From Bryobacterales bacterium (GTDB lineage: Bacteria; Acidobacteriota; Terriglobia; Bryobacterales; UBA6623), in contig JAJDTX010000011.1 of the NCBI GenBank assembly GCA_022826925.1, positions 62,001-126,000 on the forward strand: 64,000 bases of DNA, given 5' to 3'. Position 1 is the first letter of the stretch; each line of letters begins with the position of its first letter. The notes under the pieces are model-generated. The model did not search any database, had not been told where the DNA came from, and saw only the letters and a program-made list of their open reading frames with translations. This document shows positions 17,662-26,953 of the stretch, piece after piece. The position numbers were made by a program, and so were the translations under genes.

Positions 17662-18714
17662 TCACCCCCGGAGAGGCCGGCGCGCCACGAAGCAGTAGAG
17701 CGGCGTGAAGATCCCGGCCCTGCCCCCCGCGACATAGGCGCCTGCGGTCCGATCCAGCAACGCGACGACCTCCGCCGAGCCCTTCGGGAACACACCGAGA
17801 GATTCGGCCATCTTGGATCCCATCCTCAATGCCTTGCGGCCCACCGGAATCCGGACGAAATCGCCGCCGATCAGTCCACCCCGGGTTTCCATCGGCCGGT
17901 ACCACGGCGTGATCGGACCATGCTGGTCGACAGCGAGGTCCGACCCCTCCATGATTTCGAATCCCGCGGTTTCCAGCGCCCGGTTTACCTCCCGAAACGT
18001 CGCGATTTCCTTGAGCGCGATGCCGTGCATGAGTTCCCGCTTGATTTCGCGATGCCGATCGTCACCGGGGTCGAACGTGTCCGTCATGCACATTTCCTGC
18101 CCCCAGAAGAGGGCACCCGGTTTCAGGACGCGGTAGATTTCGGCGAACGCAGCCGCCTTGTCGGCCGCGTGGCAGGTCGATTCGATCGCGTAGCCACTGT
18201 CGAACGTCTTGTCCGCGATGGCGCTCATTTCCATGAAGCTGCACACCAAGCAGTCGGTCATGTCATCGAGCCCCGCAGCGGAGTTCAGCCGCTTGGCTTT
18301 GTTGCACTGGACTTCACTTATGTTGACCCCGACGACCCTGACACCGGCCTCGCGGGCGACCCGGCGCATCGGACCACCGATCCCGCAGCCGATGTCGACT
18401 ACCGTCATTCCCGGCCGCAGCTCGAGCTTGGAGACCATGAGCTGCTGGTGCCGGATCTTGGAGTCCTCCAAGCTCTCGCCAGGCGACAGCGGCGCGAAGT
18501 GCAGGGATTCTCCCCAACCCAAGACCATGAATTCGCTACAGAGGTCGTAGTATTCCCTGACGGTCGGCGTGTGGTCGTAGCCCGCTTCGGAGTCCTGGTG
18601 GGACACATTGTTGGTCCATCGTTCGAAGTCCTGTACGCGGCGGACGACGTTCGATCCGTCGAAAGCGGCCTTCAGCCCATTGGATAGTCTGCGGAGTTGC
18701 GCGGCGGGCCTCAT
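17662..18714 (-). CDS. sterol 24-C-methyltransferase-like (Erg6/SMT family)
   Basis: SAM-dependent methyltransferase resembling eukaryotic Erg6/SMT1, which alkylates the sterol side chain at C-24. With the ATG at 18714, which has GGAG 8 bases upstream, the product is 350 residues. Region I reads EFMVLGWGESLHF (residues 61-73); the SAM motif is VVDIGCGIGGPMRRVAR (105-121); region IV is YAIESTCHAADK. Homology continues past the Rossmann fold into the SMT-specific C-terminal domain: ITPWYRPM, FPKGSAEVV and AGGRAGIFTPLYCFVARRP parallel yeast Erg6. That rules out most generic methyltransferases, such as tocopherol or cyclopropane types. The Tyr-Glu-Tyr of yeast region I is Met-Val-Leu here, so the substrate or product may differ. 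It is transcribed toward the RND operon. Confidence 0.85.
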   Translation of the reverse strand: MRPAAQLRRLSNGLKAAFDGSNVVRRVQDFERWTNNVSHQDSEAGYDHTPTVREYYDLCSEFMVLGWGESLHFAPLSPGESLEDSKIRHQQLMVSKLELRPGMTVVDIGCGIGGPMRRVAREAGVRVVGVNISEVQCNKAKRLNSAAGLDDMTDCLVCSFMEMSAIADKTFDSGYAIESTCHAADKAAAFAEIYRVLKPGALFWGQEMCMTDTFDPGDDRHREIKRELMHGIALKEIATFREVNRALETAGFEIMEGSDLAVDQHGPITPWYRPMETRGGLIGGDFVRIPVGRKALRMGSKMAESLGVFPKGSAEVVALLDRTAGAYVAGGRAGIFTPLYCFVARRPLRG

Positions 18715-19358
18715 GGCAGCTTCTCCAGCCACCCCAAGAACGCCGGGCGGGGCAGTGACGCGCTTGTCCCGCATAGCTCACAACAGGGGGCGGCATGGGG
18801 CATGAAACGGCTTCAACTAGCGAAACGGACGCATTTCGGCGCCGTGGAGGCCACCAAGCAGCTACGATGGGGCGCCCCGCGCACCAATAGGGCTTGCTGA
18901 AACCAGCGTCTGTAGAAACAGCGACGAGCCTTTTGCAACATTGCCGAGGTAGCGGATCCTAGAGTTGAGGAGACTGGGGCGCCGGGCCGGGTCGAAACAA
19001 GTTCAATCTCTGTTGGATGACGGAAGTTGTTGTCGGTGATTTACGTGCTACCGAAGTATGCACCCCATGCCCGCACACTGTATCACAATCGATCACCCCA
19101 GAGTCCAGTCAGGGCCGTCAGAGGGTGTGTGCATTGTGCCGTTAAGACCTGCCGCATCTTGGCTAGCTAGCAGCCCTGGTTCGTTGGCCAATCGCGAGAC
19201 TGACACAGCGCAAGACCTTGCCGCATTCTTCCGCCGCGCCCCCGCTCTGGCCCGCGGCATATCACGGCACGGCAAGAAGCGCCAGACTGGAAGTCCACCA
19301 TCGGACGCTTTGCTCCGTCGCAGGTCCAGGACGAGGCCCCGACTCCGGAGCGCTTCGC
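18715..19358. other. intergenic region between SMT-like and lyase genes
   Basis: About 640 bases. The ATG at 18772-18774 extends the methyltransferase frame by 20 residues but lacks a ribosome-binding site and conserved sequence. Near 18895-18960 there is somewhat AT-richer DNA (GGGCTTGCTGAAACCAGC) that could be an old insertion-sequence edge, unproven. An open frame at 19058-19798 runs antisense into the lyase gene and is a shadow. No gene is supported. Confidence 0.4.
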
Positions 19359-22250
19359 TCATTCAAACGTCGAACTCTGCGCTCGGAGATCGATGGGGCG
19401 ACGTCGGCCGGGCTCGGGCGTATCTTCCACTCCCTGAGTCACGGGAGTGGCAGTCTCGCACGGTTGCAACAGAACCTCCGTGCTCATGCCGTCCCGGCAC
19501 TGCAATTGGAGCACGGTCTCGCCGGAGCGGTGGATGGACTCTGTCCCGGGGGGCGAGCCTGCCGCGTCCGGGCACCATGTCCCGCGCAGTGCCAGCGTCA
19601 GCGTATGCTCTTCGGCAACCTGGAACGCGAAATGCTTGGAAGCGTAGTTCAGGCCGCGCGAGACGATGTCATCCTCGAAAGTCCATCCAATATCGGGAAC
19701 GCTCGCCGCGAGTCGAACGGGCGCCGCTTGTGCCACCGCCTGACCCAGCGGGCTTGATCCCTCCAGCTCTTGGACGATCACCGCCGCCGACTGGCTGACC
19801 GTTCGGATCAGCTCGCCTTCGGGCGTCTCCACGACTTCGTAGAACGCATAGGCCGTCAGACGCTGCTGAGGAAATCTGACCAAGTGCATTCCGCTCGAAT
19901 CGAGTATCTGGTAGAAGCTTGACGGATCGGACGCCAACTCGCCCAGCTCCGTGGCATCGGTGTCAGCCGGGATTACCACATACTGGTAGCTGTCGCCATC
20001 GGGCTTGATGCCGTGATTGAGATAGGCTTGCGCATACGCGCCTTCGGTCTCCTCGTGGTCTTGCGTCAGGCTCTGTTGGAGACTGCGGGACACCACCAAC
20101 GGCGCCGTGCTTCCCGCCAAGAAGTAGCTGTTCCCCACGCTGTCGGTCATCCTCGCCTGTGTGCCCGCAGGGTGCTCGATCAAGCTCTCGAGCCCGGTAA
20201 GCTGCTCGTCGTTGACTTGCGTGGGGGAACTCGCGTCCTCCAAGAAAGTCTGGAAGAGAGTCGTGTGCGTTTCGTCCTCTTGCGTGCCTCCTTGGATGTG
20301 CGTCCCTAGAGCCAAGACTTTGTCGCCGACAAAGAAGTAGCTCTTCCGCGCGCGCAAGTCTGTCGGCGCGGTGAACGGCACCGCCTCCAAGTCTTGGACG
20401 AAGAAGCCGTGGTCTCCTAGGCTTACCCCGCCCACAAAGGTCTTCGTGTTGTAGTTTCGGTGCGTGTCCCGCTGCCTGATTCCCTGCTCCTTGCGAGACG
20501 CGCGCACTTCTGACTCATTCCGCGGCTCGATGGGATAGTGACTCGCGGTTGTCCCCGGCACGTGGTACCAGTCCCAGCCGGAGAACAGGACTTGCCCGGA
20601 CCCTCGCTCGCTGACTGGGTCACCCGCGCTGAAGACCGCCAGCGAACCGTATGCCCAGTTCTGGCCGAAGTTGTTCTGGCGCGCATTCAGCGGTCCCTCG
20701 TAGTCCCAGAAATACTGGCTGAAACCCTTCGCGGTCACTAGCCAGTCATCGTTGCGGAAGAAGCCCGCCGCGGCGTAGGGTTTGATCCAAGCGCCTGACG
20801 GAGGCTCGGCGGCGGCGATGCTCTGGGCCTGCAGTTCCGCGACCAGGCGATAGATCCCTAGGCCCCGGAAGGGCATTCCGCGCTGTCCTTCGTAGTACTG
20901 GCTCTGCCGGTCCGCGGAGAAGAAGTAGCCAGCGTCGAAGAACTCCCCAAAGCGAGCCTTCATCTCCAGATCATCCATTCCGTCCGGATGAGCCATGAAT
21001 GCCATGGCCTTTGAGATCGCGGCCGATCTGCCTTCCCCGCTCCCGGCTATGAGGCGTCCTCGGAGGGCAGCGGACGGATCGTATCTCTGGACCATCACCC
21101 GATAGCTGTCCAGCGCCAGCTTGAGGGCTTCGACGTTCTCGGTGCGGTAGATCGTCGTTCCCTTGAGGAGGTAGAGCAAGCGGGCGAAGGCTTCAAAGGC
21201 GAATGGGCTGTACGCTCCGACATATGCCGTAGCATGGTGAAAGCCGGTGCCGTCGGGCTTGATCGTCCCGTATACCCCCGGCTTGATTGCAATGTTCGTC
21301 TCGATGACTTTGCCCAAGACGGTAGCCGCGCTGGTCCGCTCGATGCCATTGTCGATCAGCAGGTAGTACGGCCAGAAATAGTCCGCAAAGAGGCGCACGC
21401 CATCTGCGTTGAGATGGTACTGGCGCTCGACTGGCAACGGGGCGGGGTAGCTGACCCCGGCTTCCTGCCGTGCGACTTGGAAGAATGCACCGTACATCGT
21501 CCCGTGGTTTACCGCCAGATTGCGGACGACCGCTCGGTACTTCGCCAGCAACCCGGCCTCGGCTAGAGCCTCCCGCATCAGGAAAACGCTCTGGATGTAT
21601 CCTCCCAGCCGCAGGGAGATCTCGGAAAAATCACCGGCTGTTCGGACCAAGCCTTGCGCAAGTGCATCCCCGCTTGCGTTGCCTGCGTGATCGGGGAGCC
21701 AAGCATCCTCGGTGAGGCCCCGGCTGTAGCTGTAATCGAGTATCGCGAGGCAAAGCTGCAAGACAGCTGCGTTGTGGTAGTAAGGGTTCCGCCTGTCGGA
21801 AGTACCGGGCGTGTGGTACGCGAGCGCCAGTGTCGGGAGGACTTGGTTGAACAGGTTGTGAAACTCGCCGTTGGCTGCCTCGCGCGCCCTTCGTTCCGCG
21901 TCCGTCTCGTTGGCGCCGCCGCCCAAGTCCGAGAGGAAGTAGGCGATTTCTCCGCGGCGCTCGTACGAAAACGATCCGGCTGAGCGAACGGCCCTCCGGA
22001 AACGCCCCCGAAGACCGTTCTCGAAGGCTGCCTTGGCAGCCTCGGAAATCTCATAGTCGTCAGGGCTGAATAGCAGCAGCCTCTCGTACCTCGCGACCAG
22101 TTCCTCTTGGCTTCCTGAATTCGCCTGCAGCGGCCCTGCCAGCCAGAGACAGAGGCAGACCAAGAGCGCGCAGAACCTCGATCCCGGCAGTGCCGTGCAA
22201 AGCCGAGACGGGCTGCTGCCGTGCAGTACGCGAAAGGGCTCGGATGGCAT
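19359..22250 (-). CDS. polysaccharide lyase family 8, chondroitin ABC lyase-like
   Basis: Secreted or periplasmic lyase expected to cleave uronic-acid-containing glycosaminoglycans by beta-elimination. A signal peptide is visible (FCALLVCLCLWLAGPLQANS, ending near residue 44). An alpha-toroid region is followed by the catalytic segment PDGTGFHHATAYVGAYSPFA (332-351), matching the chondroitinase ABC PDGTAWRHEGNYPGYSFPAF segment; His338/339 and Tyr347 correspond to the catalytic His and Tyr. A large beta-sandwich region fills the second half. Length 963 is similar to chondroitin ABC lyases (about 1000). UxaC, UxaE and a sulfatase elsewhere in the window fit a glycosaminoglycan-using lifestyle. 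Exact polymer specificity is uncertain. Confidence 0.85.
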   Translation of the reverse strand: MPSEPFRVLHGSSPSRLCTALPGSRFCALLVCLCLWLAGPLQANSGSQEELVARYERLLLFSPDDYEISEAAKAAFENGLRGRFRRAVRSAGSFSYERRGEIAYFLSDLGGGANETDAERRAREAANGEFHNLFNQVLPTLALAYHTPGTSDRRNPYYHNAAVLQLCLAILDYSYSRGLTEDAWLPDHAGNASGDALAQGLVRTAGDFSEISLRLGGYIQSVFLMREALAEAGLLAKYRAVVRNLAVNHGTMYGAFFQVARQEAGVSYPAPLPVERQYHLNADGVRLFADYFWPYYLLIDNGIERTSAATVLGKVIETNIAIKPGVYGTIKPDGTGFHHATAYVGAYSPFAFEAFARLLYLLKGTTIYRTENVEALKLALDSYRVMVQRYDPSAALRGRLIAGSGEGRSAAISKAMAFMAHPDGMDDLEMKARFGEFFDAGYFFSADRQSQYYEGQRGMPFRGLGIYRLVAELQAQSIAAAEPPSGAWIKPYAAAGFFRNDDWLVTAKGFSQYFWDYEGPLNARQNNFGQNWAYGSLAVFSAGDPVSERGSGQVLFSGWDWYHVPGTTASHYPIEPRNESEVRASRKEQGIRQRDTHRNYNTKTFVGGVSLGDHGFFVQDLEAVPFTAPTDLRARKSYFFVGDKVLALGTHIQGGTQEDETHTTLFQTFLEDASSPTQVNDEQLTGLESLIEHPAGTQARMTDSVGNSYFLAGSTAPLVVSRSLQQSLTQDHEETEGAYAQAYLNHGIKPDGDSYQYVVIPADTDATELGELASDPSSFYQILDSSGMHLVRFPQQRLTAYAFYEVVETPEGELIRTVSQSAAVIVQELEGSSPLGQAVAQAAPVRLAASVPDIGWTFEDDIVSRGLNYASKHFAFQVAEEHTLTLALRGTWCPDAAGSPPGTESIHRSGETVLQLQCRDGMSTEVLLQPCETATPVTQGVEDTPEPGRRRPIDLRAQSSTFE

Positions 22251-22380
22251 GGGCAGCCCCCTAGGTTCATTCTAACCGTAAAGGAGCGCGTCGAAATGTA
22301 AGAAGCGTGTGGAGTGAGTCGAAGTCAAACGACCACAGAGTTCCCTACGAGAGACGGCAGCTCGCAAGGCACGAGCCGAC

Positions 22381-23850
22381 ATGTGTGCGCCATCCGTCGT
22401 TGCTACGATCTCGGGTGTGCTGCGCGAGGCTATTCTGGCCGCCTCACTCGTCGGCGGCTGCGTCCCTAGCTTGCTCGCGAACACAGAGATCGACCGCTTT
22501 GTACAAGCCGAACTGGCTCTGAACAGTGTTCCCGGCCTCGCACTCGCGATCGTGGACCGCGGCGAGATCGGCCTAGTACGGGCCTACGGCATCCAAAGTG
22601 TCGAATCCGAGCAACCATTGACGGTGAACACCCCGGTGGGGCTGGCCTCTGTGAGCAAGGCTCTGACTGCGCTGGCCATCCTGAGGCTGGAACAGGAGGG
22701 ACGGATCCAACGAGGCGCGGGCGCCGTCAAAATCTTGCCGAGACTGACCGGCGCCGACTGGGCGGGCGTCACCCTGAGCCACCTGCTCCAGCACCGTAGC
22801 GGCCTGCGCCGCAGCCACGACCTCCTGCTGCCCTGCTGCCGGTCGCCGGACGAGCTGGACTTGGAGGCGGCAGTCGAACGCCTGAGCGACGCGCATCTCG
22901 AAGGCCAGCCCGGCGAGTCGGTGTCTTATGCCAATAGCAATTACGTATTGTTGGCCGCCATCGTCGAGCGTGCGTCCGGAATCTCGTTCAGCACCTATAT
23001 GCAGCAGAACGTGTTCAGGCCGCTGGGCATGCGGCATACAAGCATCGAGGGCGCTCGTCCTTCGACCGAGGTGGCGGCCCTGCCCCATGAATGGCAGTGG
23101 GGGAGCGTGAGCGTCAGCCCGTCGCGCTTTCTCGGTTGGAGCGGAAGCTCGCTGGTAAGGGCCAGCGCCGCGGATATGGCCGTATATCTGGAGGCGCTGC
23201 TAAGAGGGAAGCCTGGCGACTTCGAGTTCCTCCACGCTGACGGCCCGTGGTGGGGCCGCCTCGGTCCCGGATACGACCTAGGCTGGACCGTGCAGGAGAA
23301 TCCCGAATGGTTCGGCGACGGGCTGGTGCTCGAGCACACCGGCAAGACCTGGGGCGGGCGCACGGCGGCGGTCATGGCACCGCAGACGCGCTCCGCAGTT
23401 GCCGTCCTAGGCAACCTGGGCACGACGCGGTCGCAAGCGATCGCGCGTGCCATCTTGCGCAGTCTGACCGGCAAGGACCTACCTGCTCCACGGCGGGCGG
23501 ACAGGGCCGAAATCCCCGACACGTGGGCGATGGTCCTGCTCGCAGCCGCGATCGGCCTAGGCGGGCTTGCCGGTTGGCTCGGCTGGCGGACACGCCACCA
23601 GTTGCGGAGCGGCCAACGGACGTGGCGGCTGACTACCGGGAGATTCGGACGCTCCATAGTCCTGGCTTTCCTCGCCGCAACCTTGCTCTATCGCTATAAC
23701 TTTGCGGGCCCGCCACACGCGGCGTTCCCGACGACAATTCAGGTGGCGCTGCCGACGCTGGTCACCAGCGTGTTCGCAGTGCTTGTTGCCTCTGCGGTCC
23801 GAGGCTTGACGGCCGTTCCAGCCAAGATGCGCGATCGCGCTAGCCTTTGA
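22381..23850 (+). CDS. serine hydrolase, beta-lactamase/penicillin-binding-protein family
   Basis: Class C beta-lactamase-like serine hydrolase (esterase, peptidase or peptidoglycan enzyme; the substrate is not readable). It has the SxxK nucleophile motif in LASVSKALTAL (near residue 90), the YxN motif in SYANSNY, and an HTG triad-like motif in LEHTGKTWGG. An N-terminal hydrophobic signal-like stretch and two C-terminal membrane segments (WAMVLLAAAIGLGGLAGWLG and VALPTLVTSVFAVLVASAV) suggest periplasmic exposure with membrane anchoring. Its 3' end overlaps the convergent acyl-CoA ligase by 11 bases. Confidence 0.85.
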   Translation: MCAPSVVATISGVLREAILAASLVGGCVPSLLANTEIDRFVQAELALNSVPGLALAIVDRGEIGLVRAYGIQSVESEQPLTVNTPVGLASVSKALTALAILRLEQEGRIQRGAGAVKILPRLTGADWAGVTLSHLLQHRSGLRRSHDLLLPCCRSPDELDLEAAVERLSDAHLEGQPGESVSYANSNYVLLAAIVERASGISFSTYMQQNVFRPLGMRHTSIEGARPSTEVAALPHEWQWGSVSVSPSRFLGWSGSSLVRASAADMAVYLEALLRGKPGDFEFLHADGPWWGRLGPGYDLGWTVQENPEWFGDGLVLEHTGKTWGGRTAAVMAPQTRSAVAVLGNLGTTRSQAIARAILRSLTGKDLPAPRRADRAEIPDTWAMVLLAAAIGLGGLAGWLGWRTRHQLRSGQRTWRLTTGRFGRSIVLAFLAATLLYRYNFAGPPHAAFPTTIQVALPTLVTSVFAVLVASAVRGLTAVPAKMRDRASL

Positions 23851-25459
23851 TGCGGCCGCCGGAGCCCTGCCACTCCCTGTCGCGCAGGACGAATTTCTGG
23901 ATCTTGCCTGTCGCGGTCTTCGGCAGGTCTCCGAACTCCACGTGCTTCGGGCACTTGAAGTGCGCCAAGCGCTCGCGGGTGAACTCGATGATGGCGGCAG
24001 CCGCGACCTCGGACCCCGGTCGGCGCACGACGAATGCCTTCGGCACCTCGCCCCACGTGTCGTCCGGGACCCCAACGACGCACACCTCCAGCACGTCGGG
24101 ATGCTCCATGACGACCTTCTCCACCTCTTGGCTGGAAATGTTCTCGCCGCCGGAGATGATGATGTCCTTGGAGCGATCCTTCAGCTCTACGTAGCCGTCG
24201 GAGTGCCACACCGCCAAGTCGCCGGAGTGGAACCAGCCGCCTCGAAACGCAGCAGTGGTGGCCTCGGCGTCGTTGTAGTATCCGGTCATCACCATGTTCC
24301 CGCGCATCACGACCTCGCCCATGGTCTGGCCATCGCGGGGGACATCCTGCATTTCCTCGTCGACCACGCGCAAGCCGTCACCCGCAACGCCATACGGCAC
24401 GCCTTGGCGAGCCTTGACCAGTGCCCGCTGCTCAGGATCGAGATCGCTCCAGCCGGGCTGATCGGCACAGACTGTGTAGGGGCCGTACGTCTCGGTCAAG
24501 CCGTACAGGTGTTGGATCTGCGCGCCCATCCGCTCCATCGTGCGAATGACCTGTGGCGCTGGCGGCGCGCCAGCCGTGGCAACAGTGACACCGCTGAGGT
24601 CTTGGCCCGCCGCGTCGGGACTAGAGTAGAGGGCGGTCAGGACGGTCGGTGCGCAGCACATGTGCGTGACGCCCCAGCGGTTGACGAGTCGGTAGACTTC
24701 CGCGGGCACGACCTTGCGCAAGCAGACGCTCGTGGCGCCGATGGCCACGATGCCCCATGGAAAGCACCAGCCGTTGCAGTGGAACAAGGGCAGGGTCCAC
24801 AAATAGACCGAGCGCCAGTTCATGCCCGTCTCGATCACCTCGCCGACCGCGTTGATCCATGCGCCGCGCGCGTGGAAGACGACACCCTTCGGAAATCCCG
24901 TCGTGCCGGACGTGTAGTTGATGCAGATCGCGTCGTTCTCGTCGATTTCCGCCGCCGGACCCGGCTCTGACGGGGCCGCATCTAGGAATTCCTCGTATTC
25001 CGGCCCGGGAATGTCGTCGGCCTTGGGGGCGGCGTCCACTATCTGCACGTACGACATGGCCGAAGAAACGTCCTGCCTGAGCTCGCTCACCGTGTCGGCG
25101 AGCTCCGAATCGAAGATCAAGACCTTGGCGCCGGAATGGTTCAGGATGTAGGCGATCTCACGCGCAGACAGCCGGATGTTGAGCGGAACGAGGATCGCCC
25201 CGATGCGCATCGGGCCGAACTTCGCGTCGAGCATCGGAGGGATGTTCGGCGCCAGAATCGCGACCCGATCGCCTCGGCCGACTCCGACAGCCCTCAATGC
25301 CTCGCCGAGGCGGCAGATGCGGTCACTGTACTGGGCGTAGGTGTAGACACTCTCCCCATAAACGACCGCGGGCTTGTTCGGATACACGAGCAGGCTGCGC
25401 TCCAAGAATGCCAGCGGCGAGAGCGGCGCATAGTTGACAGATGGGCTCGTCATTGGCAT
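23840..25459 (-). CDS. AMP-dependent acyl-CoA synthetase/ligase
   Basis: Adenylate-forming enzyme that activates a carboxylic acid to its CoA thioester using ATP. Motifs in order: the phosphate-binding loop INYTSGTTGFPKGV (near residue 185), the aromatic motif YGLTETYGPY, the hinge region HSGDLAVWHSDGYVELKDRSKD, and the C-terminal catalytic Lys in TATGKIQKF. Length 539 is typical of medium/long-chain fatty-acyl or methylmercaptopropionyl-type ligases. No neighbour fixes the substrate. The start is taken at the first Met of MPMTS; the second Met is equally possible. Confidence 0.92.
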   Translation of the reverse strand: MPMTSPSVNYAPLSPLAFLERSLLVYPNKPAVVYGESVYTYAQYSDRICRLGEALRAVGVGRGDRVAILAPNIPPMLDAKFGPMRIGAILVPLNIRLSAREIAYILNHSGAKVLIFDSELADTVSELRQDVSSAMSYVQIVDAAPKADDIPGPEYEEFLDAAPSEPGPAAEIDENDAICINYTSGTTGFPKGVVFHARGAWINAVGEVIETGMNWRSVYLWTLPLFHCNGWCFPWGIVAIGATSVCLRKVVPAEVYRLVNRWGVTHMCCAPTVLTALYSSPDAAGQDLSGVTVATAGAPPAPQVIRTMERMGAQIQHLYGLTETYGPYTVCADQPGWSDLDPEQRALVKARQGVPYGVAGDGLRVVDEEMQDVPRDGQTMGEVVMRGNMVMTGYYNDAEATTAAFRGGWFHSGDLAVWHSDGYVELKDRSKDIIISGGENISSQEVEKVVMEHPDVLEVCVVGVPDDTWGEVPKAFVVRRPGSEVAAAAIIEFTRERLAHFKCPKHVEFGDLPKTATGKIQKFVLRDREWQGSGGRIKG

Positions 25460-25809
25460 TCAAGCGTAATCGATTCGCGCCCGCTCTGCCTACAAACGAG
25501 GCTCTTTCGCGCCACGCCTGGACACGCGAGGCCAGCATGCGGAGAGCGGTAGTGTGTGGAGCGCAGGATCGTGCGCCTCGGAGTCAGCGGGCCGGTCAGG
25601 CAGGCTTGCTTCAAGAGATACTTACGCTGAGGCTCGCTGGCCATTCAGGGGTTCCGGCCCACGACTTCCTCCATCGCGTCGCTTCCCCGCCAGCTATCGC
25701 AAGGGCGCTGCTTGACGAATAGGATCCCGGAATCGGACACGCTCACGCATCCGTTGCGATGGCCCGAGCCCGTGTGCCGGGCTGATCAGCACCCCGTCCA
25801 GAGGTTGCG
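25460..25809. other. intergenic region between two minus-strand genes
   Basis: About 350 bases with short overlapping frames only. It should contain the promoter of the acyl-CoA ligase gene, but no clear hexamers stand out. I see no RNA gene or repeat. Confidence 0.4.
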
Positions 25810-26766
25810 CTACAGAGCCAGCTCGCCCTTGTAGACCATGTCCTTGAGGCGGAACTTGCGCTTGATCTCTTTGCCAAAGATGGCCATCGCCATCCCGGCG
25901 CCGCGACCCGCTCCCCCGGCCCGCTGGCCGCCGCCACCTTGGCCTTGGCCGCCACCTCTCTGCTGGCGCTGGCCGCCCTGGCCAGCCTGACCGCGCTGGC
26001 CACGACCTTGGGGGCCGCCGCCTCCGGCACCCGGACGCATGCCCGCCATCATCTCGCGCTCGAACTTCATGAAGAACTCCACTTCTCTGTCTTCAAGCAT
26101 GATCGGGTCGTTTTGGGGGAAATAGTACTTCAGCGTCGCGCGCTGGTTCGCCTGGACCTCTACCTTGGCCGGGTAGATGTCGTCTTTCTTCTTGCGCCGC
26201 AAGCGGGCTGTGGTCGCAAGCTTTTCCGGCTCCTCCTCGAAGCGAGCCAAGAGTGCGGGAAGGCCCTCAACGGCCACGATGTAGTACGGCTCTTGGTTTT
26301 CCAGGTACATCTGCATCTGGGGGGTAAGCTCCGTGCCCTCGCCGAGGTTGAACTTGACTTTCGCGTGCTTCATCGGAGCGGCCTCTTCGAATCGAACCAC
26401 CAAGTTCAGCGAGGGAGCCTGCTGAGGCATCTGCCCGGCACCGCCGCCACCGCCGCGGCCGCCGCCACCGCCGCGACCGCCGCCACCGCCGCCAGCGCCG
26501 CCACCGCCGCTTGGAGCACCTCCGCCGCGGCGTCCGGCCCCGGCCCCACCGCCGCCGCTAAAGGCGGCCACCGGCGCACCCATCGGGATGCTCAGGCGCT
26601 TGGCCCATGGAGAGTCCATGTACATCTTCTCCACTTCCTTGGGGGACCACTGCATGAAGTCCTTCTTGTCCCAGAATCCGGCACCGTACAATGCCGTGGT
26701 CAGGACCACCAAGCCGAGCAGGACCGGCAGCAAGGTTTTTGAACGTGACGAGTTTAGGCGCGACAT
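25810..26766 (-). CDS. glycine-rich hypothetical protein with N-terminal membrane segment
   Basis: The 318-residue product has an N-terminal signal or anchor (TLLPVLLGLVVLTTALYGAG), then a WSPKEVEKMYMDSPWAKRL motif. I associate that motif with an uncharacterised family common in acidobacteria. Two low-complexity Gly/Arg/Gln-rich blocks lie near residues 70-115 and 248-295. Between them is an ordered region with a KKDDIYPAKVEV segment and a FMKFEREM helix. The C-terminus ends in FGKEIKRKFRLKDMVYKG. Probably periplasmic or envelope-attached; function unknown. The Gly blocks are encoded by GCC/CCG/CGC-rich DNA that produces false open frames on the other strand. Confidence 0.75.
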   Translation of the reverse strand: MSRLNSSRSKTLLPVLLGLVVLTTALYGAGFWDKKDFMQWSPKEVEKMYMDSPWAKRLSIPMGAPVAAFSGGGGAGAGRRGGGAPSGGGGAGGGGGGRGGGGGRGGGGGAGQMPQQAPSLNLVVRFEEAAPMKHAKVKFNLGEGTELTPQMQMYLENQEPYYIVAVEGLPALLARFEEEPEKLATTARLRRKKKDDIYPAKVEVQANQRATLKYYFPQNDPIMLEDREVEFFMKFEREMMAGMRPGAGGGGPQGRGQRGQAGQGGQRQQRGGGQGQGGGGQRAGGAGRGAGMAMAIFGKEIKRKFRLKDMVYKGELAL

Positions 26767-26953
26767 GACTTTACCCTACCCGATTATGGCGCAGGCCGGC
26801 GGGCGCTAGGTTACGAATTGCTAATAGAATTTCGTCGGACTGCCCGGTGGATACTAGGGGGCGCATCGCGAGTTCTGACTGTGGACGCTCGCGGAGAGTA
26901 GCGGGGCTTGGTGGCAGGCAGCAAGCGCATGATATGGTTGGAGTTACCGTCCC

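Noticed and set aside
17560-18687. 375-codon plus-strand open frame opposite the SMT gene
   Set aside because: Residues show no protein-like pattern, while the minus strand holds full sterol methyltransferase motifs with a good ribosome-binding site.
25900-26570. Tandem repeat or CRISPR-like array from the GCC/CCG-rich blocks
   Set aside because: Irregular codon-level repeats that encode Gly-rich protein; no uniform repeat-spacer structure.
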